64,000 nt of DNA from Tistrella mobilis (GTDB lineage: Bacteria > Pseudomonadota > Alphaproteobacteria > Tistrellales > Tistrellaceae). Below are positions 26,885 through 34,826 of this stretch, piece by piece. The notes beneath the pieces were generated by a model. The model had not been told where the DNA came from and ran no database searches. It saw nothing but the letters and a program-made list of their open reading frames with translations. Every line of letters starts with the position of its first letter. Position 1 is the first letter of the stretch. The DNA lies in NCBI RefSeq assembly GCF_039634785.1, contig NZ_JBBIAB010000023.1:1-64000 (forward strand). The letters run 5' to 3'. The translations under genes and the position numbers were made by a program.

Positions 26885-27667
26885 ATGGCGCTCGTCACCG
26901 CATGCTACCTGCTCTACCTGGCGGCGCCGATCGCGCTGCTGGTGCTGGGCTCGTTCGGCGACAGCTGGACCGGCACGCTGCTGCCTTCGGGTTTCACCAC
27001 CCGCTGGTATGAAGAACTGCTCGCCGATGCCAGCTTCCGCCGCGCCTTCTTCACCAGCCTGAAGGTGCTGGCGGCCACGGCCATGATCGATGCACTGATC
27101 GCCGTGCCCGCCGCCTATGCCATCCATTCCGCCGCCAGCCGCGGCGTGCGCACTGCGGCGCGCATCGCCTCGCTGATGCCGGTGGCGGTGCCGGAACTGG
27201 TGCTGGGCTTCGGCTTCATCCTGGTGTTTTCCTCGTCGACCCTGCCATGGCTCGGCACGTTCGAGCTGCTGGTGGCTGCCCATGTGGTCCTGACCCTGCC
27301 CTATCTCATGAACACGCTTCTCGCCGATATGCAGACGCTGGGCCTCGCCCGGATCGAGGCGGCGGCGGCAACGCTCGGCGCCGGTTTCCGCCGGCGTTTC
27401 GTCGACATCGTGCTGCCGTCGCTGCGCCACAGCCTGACCTCGGGGCTGGTGATGGTCGCCGCGCTCTCGATCGGCGAATTCCAGCTCTCCAACCTGGTCG
27501 CCGGCTTCCTGGACCGGACCTATCCGATCGTGCTGCTCCAGGCCTTCTACGGCGCCACCGGCTTTGCCTGTGCCGCGACCGTCGTGCTGCTGGCGCTGGC
27601 GACGCTGGCCGCCGGTGCTTCCGCACTTGCCGCCGCCGGCGGCCGGCGCGCCCGGGCGGGAGGCTGA
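26885..27667 (+). CDS. ABC importer permease (PotC/FbpB-type, second subunit)
   Basis: A 260-residue inner-membrane permease with about six hydrophobic segments (e.g. CYLLYLAAPIALLVLGSF, FFTSLKVLAATAMIDALIAV, IASLMPVAVPELVLGFGFI). The EAA loop AAAATLGAGFRRRFVDIVLP contacts the ATPase. There is no good ribosome-binding site before the ATG. It forms a transporter with the ATPase, binding protein and second permease downstream. The importer class (iron, polyamine, phosphonate or thiamine type) is broad, so the substrate is unknown. Confidence 0.85.
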   Translation: MALVTACYLLYLAAPIALLVLGSFGDSWTGTLLPSGFTTRWYEELLADASFRRAFFTSLKVLAATAMIDALIAVPAAYAIHSAASRGVRTAARIASLMPVAVPELVLGFGFILVFSSSTLPWLGTFELLVAAHVVLTLPYLMNTLLADMQTLGLARIEAAAATLGAGFRRRFVDIVLPSLRHSLTSGLVMVAALSIGEFQLSNLVAGFLDRTYPIVLLQAFYGATGFACAATVVLLALATLAAGASALAAAGGRRARAGG

Positions 27668-27671
27668 TCCC

Positions 27672-28703
27672 ATGAGCGTGCATTTCGATGCGGTTTCCTT
27701 CCGCTATCCCTCGGGCGGTGCCGGCGTGTCGGACATCGATCTGGAGATCGGCGATGGCGAGCTGCTGGCGGTGATCGGGCCGTCGGGCTCGGGCAAGACC
27801 ACTCTGCTGCGCCTGCTTTCGGGCTTCGTGGTGCCCGATCGGGGCCGGATCCTGATCGACGGCCGCGATGTCGCCCGGGTGCCGGTCAAGGACCGGGCGC
27901 TGGGCGTGGTGTTCCAGGCCTATGCGCTGTTCCCGCACATGACCGCGGCCGAGAACGTCGCCTATCCGCTGAAGCTGCGCGGGGTGGGCCGCACCGCCCG
28001 CATGGCCCGCGCCGCCGAGGCGCTGGAGAAGGTGGGGCTCGGCGGTTTCGCGAACCGCCAGCCGGCCTCGCTGTCGGGCGGCCAGCAGCAGCGCGTGGCC
28101 CTGGCCCGGGCCCTGGTCTTCGGGCCGCGGGCGCTGCTGCTCGACGAACCGCTCTCGGCGCTGGATGCCGGGCTTCGGGCCGGCATGCGTGACGAGATCC
28201 TGCGCGTTCAGCGCGCGGCCGGCATCGCCACCCTGTTCGTGACCCATGATCAGGAAGAGGCGCTGTCGATGGCCGACCGCGTCGCCGTGCTGAAAGACGG
28301 CCGCCTGCTTCAGGTCGACACGCCCCGCGGGCTGTACGAGCGGCCGGTGGATGCGACCGTGGCGGGCTTTGTCGGCCACGCCAATCTCTGGCCGGGCCGG
28401 GTGGCGGCCGACGGGCTGGTCGAGACCGCGATCGGGCCGATCCGCACCGCCACGGGCGGTTTCGCCCCGGGCGACGCCGTCACCGTGATGGTCCGCCCGG
28501 AAGAGGTCTCCGCCGAACCCGCCGCAGATGCCGCCAACCGCTTCGCCGGCCGGATCGCGGCCGATCGTTTTCTCGGCAATCTCCGCCGCCTGGACCTCGA
28601 GGTTCCGGGCGGGCTGGTGAAGGTCGAGACCCGCCGTCGCGATGCGATCGATGCGGTCGCCATCGCGCCCGAGGCCGTCCGGCTGCTGCCGGCCGGTCTC
28701 TGA
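27672..28703 (+). CDS. ABC importer ATPase (PotA/FbpC type)
   Basis: A 343-residue ATPase. Walker A GPSGSGKTT, the Q-loop VVFQAYALFPHMTAAENVAY, signature LSGGQQQRVALARAL, Walker B LLLDEPLSALDA and the H-loop FVTHDQEEALSMADRVAVL are intact. The C-terminal roughly 100 residues form a TOBE domain (e.g. VTVMVRPEEVSAEP), typical of polyamine and iron importers. It begins four bases after the upstream permease stop. Confidence 0.93.
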   Translation: MSVHFDAVSFRYPSGGAGVSDIDLEIGDGELLAVIGPSGSGKTTLLRLLSGFVVPDRGRILIDGRDVARVPVKDRALGVVFQAYALFPHMTAAENVAYPLKLRGVGRTARMARAAEALEKVGLGGFANRQPASLSGGQQQRVALARALVFGPRALLLDEPLSALDAGLRAGMRDEILRVQRAAGIATLFVTHDQEEALSMADRVAVLKDGRLLQVDTPRGLYERPVDATVAGFVGHANLWPGRVAADGLVETAIGPIRTATGGFAPGDAVTVMVRPEEVSAEPAADAANRFAGRIAADRFLGNLRRLDLEVPGGLVKVETRRRDAIDAVAIAPEAVRLLPAGL

Positions 28704-28773
28704 CCGTCACCGTCTCCCTGCACGCTGATCCCCCAGCACCCGACCACAGCACCAGTCGAACGGGACCGATCCG

Positions 28774-29877
28774 ATGACCATGAGCCTCTGGAAGAAGACG
28801 GCCGCCGCCCTGATGATGGCGGCCGGCACCTTCGCCGCCACCACCGCCGCAACCCCGGCCCTCGCCCAGCCGCTGGATGGCGGCGAGCTTTATCAGGGCG
28901 AGCAGGCCCTCTACGACGCCGCGCGCGACGAGGGGCTGGTGGTCTCGTTCGACACCGGCCCGACCTGGGCGAACTGGGCCGCCCAGTTCAAGGCCTTCAA
29001 GGCCCGCTATCCGGGCGTCGAGATCGTCTATAACGATCTGGGCTCGGCCGCGACCGTGGTGGCACTCGACAAGTCGCGCAACCGGCCGCAGGCGGACACC
29101 GCCTATTACTTCGCGGGTTCGGCCCTCGATGCCGCCGAGAAGGGCGTGGTCGCCGATTTCAAGCCGGTGAATTTCGACCGTCTGCCCGAACCCTTCCGTC
29201 ATCCGGCCGGCCAGTGGTTCACCATTCACACCCTGAACGTGGCCTTCCTGGTGAATACGAAGCTGGTCAAGCAGGTCCCCCAGAGCTGGGCCGATCTGCT
29301 GGGCGAGGCCTATCGCAATTCGGTGGTCTATCTGGATCCGCGCACGGCCGGTCAGGGCCAGGTGGTGACCATCGCCGCCGCCTTCGGCAATGGCGGCAGC
29401 ATGGACGACGTCCAGCCGGGCATCGACTATCTGGGCAGGTTGCACAAGGCCGGCAACGTGCTGCGCACCGTGGGCACCACGCCTTACGCCCAGTTCGTGA
29501 AGGGCGAGATCCCGATCTGGATCGGCTACGAGAATGACGGGCTGAAGGCCAGATATGTCGACGGCATGGGCGACGACGTCGCGGTGGTGATCCCTGCCGA
29601 AGCCTCGGCCGCGGCACCCTATGCGATCAGCCTGGTCAAGGACGGCCCGAACCCGAATGCCGGCAAGCTCTGGCTGAACTACATCATGACCGACAAGGGC
29701 CAGACCACCTTTGCCGAGGGGTTCGTGCGCCCGTCGGTGCCGGGTGTGAAGCTGCCCGAAGAGGTGCTGGCGAAGCTGCCCGAGGCGCCGCAGATCCGCC
29801 CGGTGGATGTCGCCAAGGCGCGTGATGCCAAGCCCGCCATCGATGCCGGCTGGGCCAAGGCCGTGCTCGGCCAGTAA
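28774..29877 (+). CDS. ABC importer periplasmic binding protein
   Basis: A 367-residue protein with a signal peptide (MTMSLWKKTAAALMMAAGTF to about ALAQPLDG). It continues as a type II (iron/spermidine-like) binding protein: LVVSFDTGPTWANWAAQFKA, ADTAYYFAGSALDAAEKGVV, PQSWADLL, YLDPRTAGQGQV, KGEIPIWIGYENDG and FVRPSVPGVKLPEEV. It lacks the tandem tyrosines typical of Fe(III) binders, at least at the positions I can align, so iron is not assured. It lies between the ATPase and the other permease. Confidence 0.88.
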   Translation: MTMSLWKKTAAALMMAAGTFAATTAATPALAQPLDGGELYQGEQALYDAARDEGLVVSFDTGPTWANWAAQFKAFKARYPGVEIVYNDLGSAATVVALDKSRNRPQADTAYYFAGSALDAAEKGVVADFKPVNFDRLPEPFRHPAGQWFTIHTLNVAFLVNTKLVKQVPQSWADLLGEAYRNSVVYLDPRTAGQGQVVTIAAAFGNGGSMDDVQPGIDYLGRLHKAGNVLRTVGTTPYAQFVKGEIPIWIGYENDGLKARYVDGMGDDVAVVIPAEASAAAPYAISLVKDGPNPNAGKLWLNYIMTDKGQTTFAEGFVRPSVPGVKLPEEVLAKLPEAPQIRPVDVAKARDAKPAIDAGWAKAVLGQ

Positions 29878-29977
29878 TCCGCCCGCGTCCTCGCGCCTGC
29901 TGCGGCACGGTGCCGGCCGATCCGGTGCCGTGCCCGCCGGCGTTTTCAACCGTCTCTCTTCTTCAGGACCAGCCCCC

Positions 29978-30799
29978 ATGACCCTGCCGCCCCGGCTCCT
30001 GATCCTGCTGTCGCTGCCGGCGCTCGTCACGATGGCGGTGTTTTTCGTGCTGCCGCTCGCCGTGCTGGTGGGGGAGACGGGCGAGGGGGGCGGTGCCGCC
30101 TATCTCAGGCTCGTCGACGATCCGGTCTTCTGGCAGGGGCTGAAGGGCACGCTGGTGCTGGGCACGGTGGCCCCGGCGCTCTCGGTCGTGGTCGGCTTCT
30201 GCGTGGCGCTGCATCTGGCGCGGCTGCCCGAGGGCCGGCGCCAGGGGCTGCTGTTCCTGCTCTCCCTGCCGCTCACCTTCTCAGGGCTTATCGTCGCCTA
30301 CGGCTTCATCCTGGTCTTCGGCCGCGCGGGCTTTTTCACCCTGCTGCTGGCCGAACTGGGCGCCGATCCGGCGGTGGTGGGGGCGATGATCTTCACGCCC
30401 GCGGGGCTCGGCTTCGCCTATTGCTATTACCTGATCCCGCGCGTGGTGCTGGTGATGCTGCCGGTTCTGGTCAATTTCGACACGCGCCAGATGGATGCGG
30501 CCGAAAGCCTGGGCGCGGGCCGCTTCGCCGCCTTCCGCGACGTGCTGCTGCCCCAGGTGACCCCGGCACTGATCGCCGCCTTCTGCCTGACCGCGGCGGT
30601 GGCGATCGGTGCCTATGGCACGGCGCTCGCCCTGGTCGGCACCCAGGTGCAGATCCTGCCGCTGCTGCTGTTCTCGAAGATCTCGGAAACCGGCGCCGAT
30701 CTGCCGGCGGCGGCCGCGGCCTCGGTGGTGCTGATGGCGGTCTGCTGTGCGGTCATGGGCCTGGCCGAAGCCCTGGGCGGGCTCCGGCGCAGGGGGTGA
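29978..30799 (+). CDS. ABC importer permease (PotB/FbpB type, first subunit)
   Basis: A 273-residue inner-membrane permease. Hydrophobic helices include LLILLSLPALVTMAVFFVLP, LLFLLSLPLTFSGLIVAYGF, YLIPRVVLVMLPVLV and LIAAFCLTAAVAIGAYG. The EAA loop is AAESLGAGRFAAFRDVLLPQ. The start MTLPPRL at 29978 follows CAGGACCAG. A longer frame upstream would overlap the binding-protein gene. It completes the four-gene importer. Its 3' end converges on the TRAP operon, 39 bases away. Confidence 0.88.
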   Translation: MTLPPRLLILLSLPALVTMAVFFVLPLAVLVGETGEGGGAAYLRLVDDPVFWQGLKGTLVLGTVAPALSVVVGFCVALHLARLPEGRRQGLLFLLSLPLTFSGLIVAYGFILVFGRAGFFTLLLAELGADPAVVGAMIFTPAGLGFAYCYYLIPRVVLVMLPVLVNFDTRQMDAAESLGAGRFAAFRDVLLPQVTPALIAAFCLTAAVAIGAYGTALALVGTQVQILPLLLFSKISETGADLPAAAAASVVLMAVCCAVMGLAEALGGLRRRG

Positions 30800-30838
30800 G
30801 GGGGGAGGCGAGGTTTCCTCCCCCGGTCGGCGGAACGA

Positions 30839-31927
30839 TCAGCGATAGGGGAAGCCGGCCTTCTCCATCAGGGCCGAATAATCCTTCAGGATCTGCACCA
30901 CCTTGCCGGCGCGCGGGCTGGTCGCGGCGATCTCGTCCCAGAACCGTTCGGCATCCTTTTCGACCTGCGACCATTCCTCGCGCGGGATCGAGGTCAGCTC
31001 CATCTTCTTGCCGTTGACGCGCAGATTGGCCTCGCCGCCCCAGTACCAGACCTGGCGGTAGTAATGCGACTGGTCGATCGTGGTCAGGAACAGCTGCTTC
31101 AGGTGCGGCGGCACCTTCTCCCAGCTCTTGCTGTTGGCGAAATAGGATCCGCACCAGGCGCCGCAGATATTGTTGGTCAGCGCGTAATTGCAGACATCCG
31201 CCCAGCCCACTTCATAGGCCTCGGTGAAGCCGCACCAGGCGACGCCGTCCAGCTGGCCGGTCTGGATCGCGACCTCGACATCGTCCCAGGGCACGGTCAC
31301 CGGGATCAGGCCGTAGCGCGACAGGAACTTGCCGGCGGTCGGCACGCCGAAGACGCGCTTGCCGCGCATATCGGCCAGCGAGCGGATCGGCTCCTTGGTG
31401 AAGACATGCAGCGGATCCCAGGCGCCGGCCGACAGCCATTCCACGCCGTCGATCTCGTCATAGGCTTCTTTCCAGATCTCGTTCAGCCCATAGCGCTGGA
31501 ACAGCACCGGCAGGTCCAGGCTGAAGCGGCAGGAGAAGGGGAAATAGCCGCCGAACACCGCCACATCGGCGGGCGAGGCCATGGTCGCGTCGTCCGACTG
31601 CACCGCATCGATGGTGCCGTTCTGCAGCGCGCGGAACAGTTCGGCCGTCGGCACCAGCTGGTCGGCGTAATAGAGCTCGATCTCCATCTCGCCATTGGCC
31701 GCCGCATTGAAGGCCTCGATCTGCGGCTTGATCACATGGGCGCCCAGCGGCGCGCCCGAATAGGTCTGCAGCCGCCAGCGGATCTTGGACTGGGCATGCA
31801 CCGCCGGGGCGGCGAAGGTGGTGCTGGCCGCCAGCGCCGCGCCGCCGATGCCGGCGGTCTTCAGGAACTGTCGCCGGCTTCCCGCGACCGGATCGGCCGA
31901 GGACGTCTTCTTCTCGATGTCGCTCAT
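30839..31927 (-). CDS. TRAP transporter substrate-binding protein (DctP type, Tat-exported)
   Basis: A 362-residue periplasmic receptor. The leader contains the twin-arginine motif SRRQFLKTAGIGGAALAAS and ends near AVHAQSK. The mature part has IRWRLQTYSGAPLGA, YYADQLVPTAELFRALQNG, DAVQSDDATM, MRGKRVFGVPTAGKFLSRYG and a WCGFTEAYEVG segment, as in DctP proteins for organic acids and related anions. The start at 31927 follows AGGAGACGAACGAC. It lies downstream of the DctQ and DctM genes. Control by the DeoR neighbour would hint at a polyol or sugar acid, but the substrate is unproven. Confidence 0.9.
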   Translation of the reverse strand: MSDIEKKTSSADPVAGSRRQFLKTAGIGGAALAASTTFAAPAVHAQSKIRWRLQTYSGAPLGAHVIKPQIEAFNAAANGEMEIELYYADQLVPTAELFRALQNGTIDAVQSDDATMASPADVAVFGGYFPFSCRFSLDLPVLFQRYGLNEIWKEAYDEIDGVEWLSAGAWDPLHVFTKEPIRSLADMRGKRVFGVPTAGKFLSRYGLIPVTVPWDDVEVAIQTGQLDGVAWCGFTEAYEVGWADVCNYALTNNICGAWCGSYFANSKSWEKVPPHLKQLFLTTIDQSHYYRQVWYWGGEANLRVNGKKMELTSIPREEWSQVEKDAERFWDEIAATSPRAGKVVQILKDYSALMEKAGFPYR

Positions 31928-32003
31928 GTCGTTCGTCTCCTGGAAGCGGTGCGCATGTCTCCCCATGCGCCCGCCATGGCCGTGTCGGGGGTGTGGGTGA
32001 AGA

Positions 32004-33326
32004 CTACTTTCCGTAGACGAGATCCGGCAGCCAGAGCGCGATCCCGGGGAAGACCATCAGCAGGGTGATGGTGATCACCATCATGATCACGAAGGGGATG
32101 ATCGACTTGTAGATGTCGATCAGGGTGATTTCCTTTGGTGCCATCGCCCGCATCAGGAACAGGTTGTAGCCGAAGGGCGGGGTGATATAGGCGATCTGGC
32201 AGGTGATGGTGTAGAGCACGCCGAACCAGATGACGTTGAATTCCAGCGCCTTGACCAGCGGCACGTAAAGCGGCGCCACGATCACCAGCATGGCGGTGTC
32301 GTCCAGGAACATGCCCATCAGGATGAAAGATGCCATCATCATCGCCATCACCTGCCAGCGGGTCAGTTCCCAGTTGGTGATGAACAGCGATTCGATCGCC
32401 CGCGCCGCGCCGATGCCGTCGAACACCGCCCCGAAGGCGAGGGCGGCCAGGATCAGCCACATGAACATGCACGAGATCGACAGCGTCTTCTTCGACGTCT
32501 CCTTGATCAGGCGCCAGTTCAGCCGGCCCTTCAGGGCGGCGGCGATGGTCGCCCCGGTGGCGCCGATCGCCGAGCTTTCGACCAGGCTGGTATAGCCCAT
32601 CACGAACAGCCCCATCATCGTGAAGAAGATCACGAAGGGGATGAGGCCGGCGCGCAGCAGCTTCAGCTTCTGCCCGATCGGCATGTTCAACTCGTCGTCG
32701 GTGACTGTGGGGGCGAGTGCGGGGTTCAGCCGGCAGCGCACCACCACATAGGCGGTGAACATCGCCGCCATCATCAGCCCCGGCACCATGCCCGCCAGCC
32801 AGAGCTGGCCCACCGGCGCCCGGGCGATCATGCCGTAGAGCACCAGCACCACGCTCGGCGGGATCAGGATGCCGAGCGAGGATCCGCCCTGGATGACGCC
32901 GGTGATCAGCACCTTGTCATAGCCCCGGCGGAGCATTTCGGGCAGGGCAATGGTGGCACCGATCGCAAGACCCGCGACCGACAGCCCGTTCATGGCCGAA
33001 ATCACCACCATCAGCACGATCGTGCCGATGGCGAGCCCGCCCCTCAGCCTGCCGAACCAGACGTGGAAGGCCTTGTAGAGATCTTCTGCGATGCCCGCTT
33101 CCGACAGGATGTAGCCCATGTAGATGAACAGGGGCAGCGTGAGCATCGGGAACCAGTTGAACAGCTTCAACGTGGCATTGAACGGCATCTCGACGGCGCC
33201 GTTGCCGTAGAGCAGCAGGGCGGCGCCTGCCGCCACGAAGCCGATCGCGCCGAAGACCCGCTGCCCGGTAAGCAGCATCAGGGCCATCGTCGCGAACATC
33301 AGGATCGCGATCAGTTCATAACTCAT
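32004..33326 (-). CDS. TRAP transporter large permease (DctM)
   Basis: A 440-residue sodium-coupled membrane subunit with about a dozen hydrophobic segments. It opens ELIAILMFATMALMLLTGQR. AMNGLSVAGLAIGATIALPE, VIQGGSSLGILIPPSVVLVL and LDDTAMLVIVAPLYVPLVKA are the substrate and ion-pathway blocks of DctM proteins. The C-terminus ends LPDLVYGK. It overlaps the small permease by four bases. Confidence 0.93.
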   Translation of the reverse strand: MSYELIAILMFATMALMLLTGQRVFGAIGFVAAGAALLLYGNGAVEMPFNATLKLFNWFPMLTLPLFIYMGYILSEAGIAEDLYKAFHVWFGRLRGGLAIGTIVLMVVISAMNGLSVAGLAIGATIALPEMLRRGYDKVLITGVIQGGSSLGILIPPSVVLVLYGMIARAPVGQLWLAGMVPGLMMAAMFTAYVVVRCRLNPALAPTVTDDELNMPIGQKLKLLRAGLIPFVIFFTMMGLFVMGYTSLVESSAIGATGATIAAALKGRLNWRLIKETSKKTLSISCMFMWLILAALAFGAVFDGIGAARAIESLFITNWELTRWQVMAMMMASFILMGMFLDDTAMLVIVAPLYVPLVKALEFNVIWFGVLYTITCQIAYITPPFGYNLFLMRAMAPKEITLIDIYKSIIPFVIMMVITITLLMVFPGIALWLPDLVYGK

Positions 33327-33835
33327 GCCACGTCCACCCGGCGGATCGTCGCGATGTGTTTGAACACCAACGACAGTGTCTGGAGCAGCATGATCACCAG
33401 GCAGACCACAAGCAGCGCCTTGATCGGGATCATCGACGGGTTCCACATCGAGAACCGGCGCTCATTGGTCTGGATCGCATATTGCAGGCTCGACACCGAG
33501 CCGATGGTCATGACCACCAGGTAGAACATCAGGCAGGCGGAGGTGATCAGGTCCAGGATCGCCTTGCCGCGCGTGGAAAGATGCTGATAGATCAGGTCCA
33601 TGCGGACGTGATCGTCATTCTTCAGCGTCATCGCGCCGCCCATGAAGAAATAGGCGAGCAGCGTGAACTGGGCGACCTCGACACACCAGTGCAGCGGGAT
33701 GTCGAGCGCGTTGCGGGTGACCGCGTCCAGCAGCAGGACGCCGATCATCACGAAGACCAGAGCCATCGCCACGATGCCGACATAATCGGACAATCGGTCG
33801 ACGACCCGCACATACCATCTGATTGCAGCCGGCAT
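33323..33835 (-). CDS. TRAP transporter small permease (DctQ)
   Basis: A 170-residue four-helix membrane protein. The helices are roughly IVAMALVFVMIGVLLLDAVT, FTLLAYFFMGGAMTLKNDDH (with the conserved charged loop HVRMDLIY), ITSACLMFYLVVMTIGSV and IPIKALLVVCLVIMLLQTLS. It is the first gene of the TRAP operon, 67 bases after the DeoR gene on the same strand, so all four may be co-transcribed. Confidence 0.9.
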   Translation of the reverse strand: MPAAIRWYVRVVDRLSDYVGIVAMALVFVMIGVLLLDAVTRNALDIPLHWCVEVAQFTLLAYFFMGGAMTLKNDDHVRMDLIYQHLSTRGKAILDLITSACLMFYLVVMTIGSVSSLQYAIQTNERRFSMWNPSMIPIKALLVVCLVIMLLQTLSLVFKHIATIRRVDVA

Positions 33836-33902
33836 CGGCCAGTCCGTCCCCCGTCTCGTCAGGCGGCCTGCCCCTCCCCAGTGGCCGGCCGCCCGGTTTT
33901 GC

Positions 33903-34658
33903 CTAGATCAGCTCGGCTCCCGCCGCTCTCAGGGCGGCTTCATGTATCGCGCCGGGCGGCGCATCGGTGACGACGGTGTCCACCTCGTCCAGGCCGCAGA
34001 CCCGGAAGGCCGCCTTGCGCCCGAACTTGGCCCGTGCCGCCACCAGGATCAGGCTGCGCGCATTGCCGATCATGGCGCGCGCGACCTGGGCTTCGTCGAA
34101 ATTGGAATCCATCGCCCCCACCTCGGCATCGATCGCCGCCACCGTCAGGATGGCGTGATCGGCCTGGAAGTCGCGGATCTGCTCGATCACCAGCGGGCCG
34201 ACCGTCTGGTCGTTGTCGCCCATGAAGGTGCCGCCCAGCAGATAGACCCGTCCCGGCTGCGGGGCCGCGCCGAAGACCCGGGCGATGCGCAGCGAATTGG
34301 TGATCACGGTCAGCCCGCCGATGCCGGCCAGCGCCTCGGCACAGGCGAGGGTGGTGGAGCCGGTGTCGATGAACAGCGTGTCGCCGGGCTCGATCAGCGG
34401 CACCAGCCGGCCCGCGATCACCTGCTTCGCCTCGGCCTCTTCGGCCATGCGGTCCTTGAAGCTGCCCTCGGCATGAAGCTTGGGCCGGCGGGCGCCGCCA
34501 TGGACCTTCTGAAGCACGCCGTCACTGGCGAGCCCGGCCAGATCGCGGCGGATCGTTTCCGCCGAAACCTCGAAAGCCTGGGCGAGCGCGTCGACCGACA
34601 TCTCGCCCTGCTGCCAGATCATGTCCGCGATCCGCGCCTGCCGTTCCCTGCGTCGCAT
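33903..34658 (-). CDS. DeoR/GlpR-family transcriptional regulator
   Basis: A 251-residue repressor. The HTH is RQARIADMIWQQGEMSVDAL, then FEVSAETIRRDLAGL. The DeoRC domain has LFIDTGSTTLACAEALAG, TVITNSLRIARVFG, LLGGTFMGDNDQTVG and ARAKFGRKAAFRVCGLDEVD. The ATG at 34658 is chosen because GGAGG lies five bases upstream; an in-frame ATG ten codons earlier is weaker. It is divergent from a GlpA/GlpK-like operon, and the ATGCCCGA repeats between them are likely its operators. The effector may be a phosphorylated polyol, by analogy with GlpR. Confidence 0.9.
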   Translation of the reverse strand: MRRRERQARIADMIWQQGEMSVDALAQAFEVSAETIRRDLAGLASDGVLQKVHGGARRPKLHAEGSFKDRMAEEAEAKQVIAGRLVPLIEPGDTLFIDTGSTTLACAEALAGIGGLTVITNSLRIARVFGAAPQPGRVYLLGGTFMGDNDQTVGPLVIEQIRDFQADHAILTVAAIDAEVGAMDSNFDEAQVARAMIGNARSLILVAARAKFGRKAAFRVCGLDEVDTVVTDAPPGAIHEAALRAAGAELI

Positions 34659-34694
34659 TCCCGTCCTCCGTTCATCAAAGTAGGACATCGGCCA

Positions 34695-34773
34695 ATGCCC
34701 GAGTCAAGGTGCATGTGCCGGCATGAATGCCCGAACGGTCATAATTCTGTGGCTAAGTTGACCATTCGGGCAT
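34695..34773. promoter_or_regulatory. Repeated ATGCCCGA operator between deoR and the flavoprotein operon
   Basis: ATGCCCGA occurs at 34695-34702 and 34727-34734 and inverted (TCGGGCAT) at 34766-34773. The last two belong to 15-base arms (34727-34741 and 34759-34773) that match at 14 of 15 positions. The two direct copies are 32 bases apart, about three helical turns. The layout suits looping by a DeoR oligomer. Confidence 0.65.
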
Positions 34774-34826
34774 TTTAGGGCAGGCTGATCGCAGGGTAGA
34801 CCGCCCTGAACCGCAGGAGGACAGGC

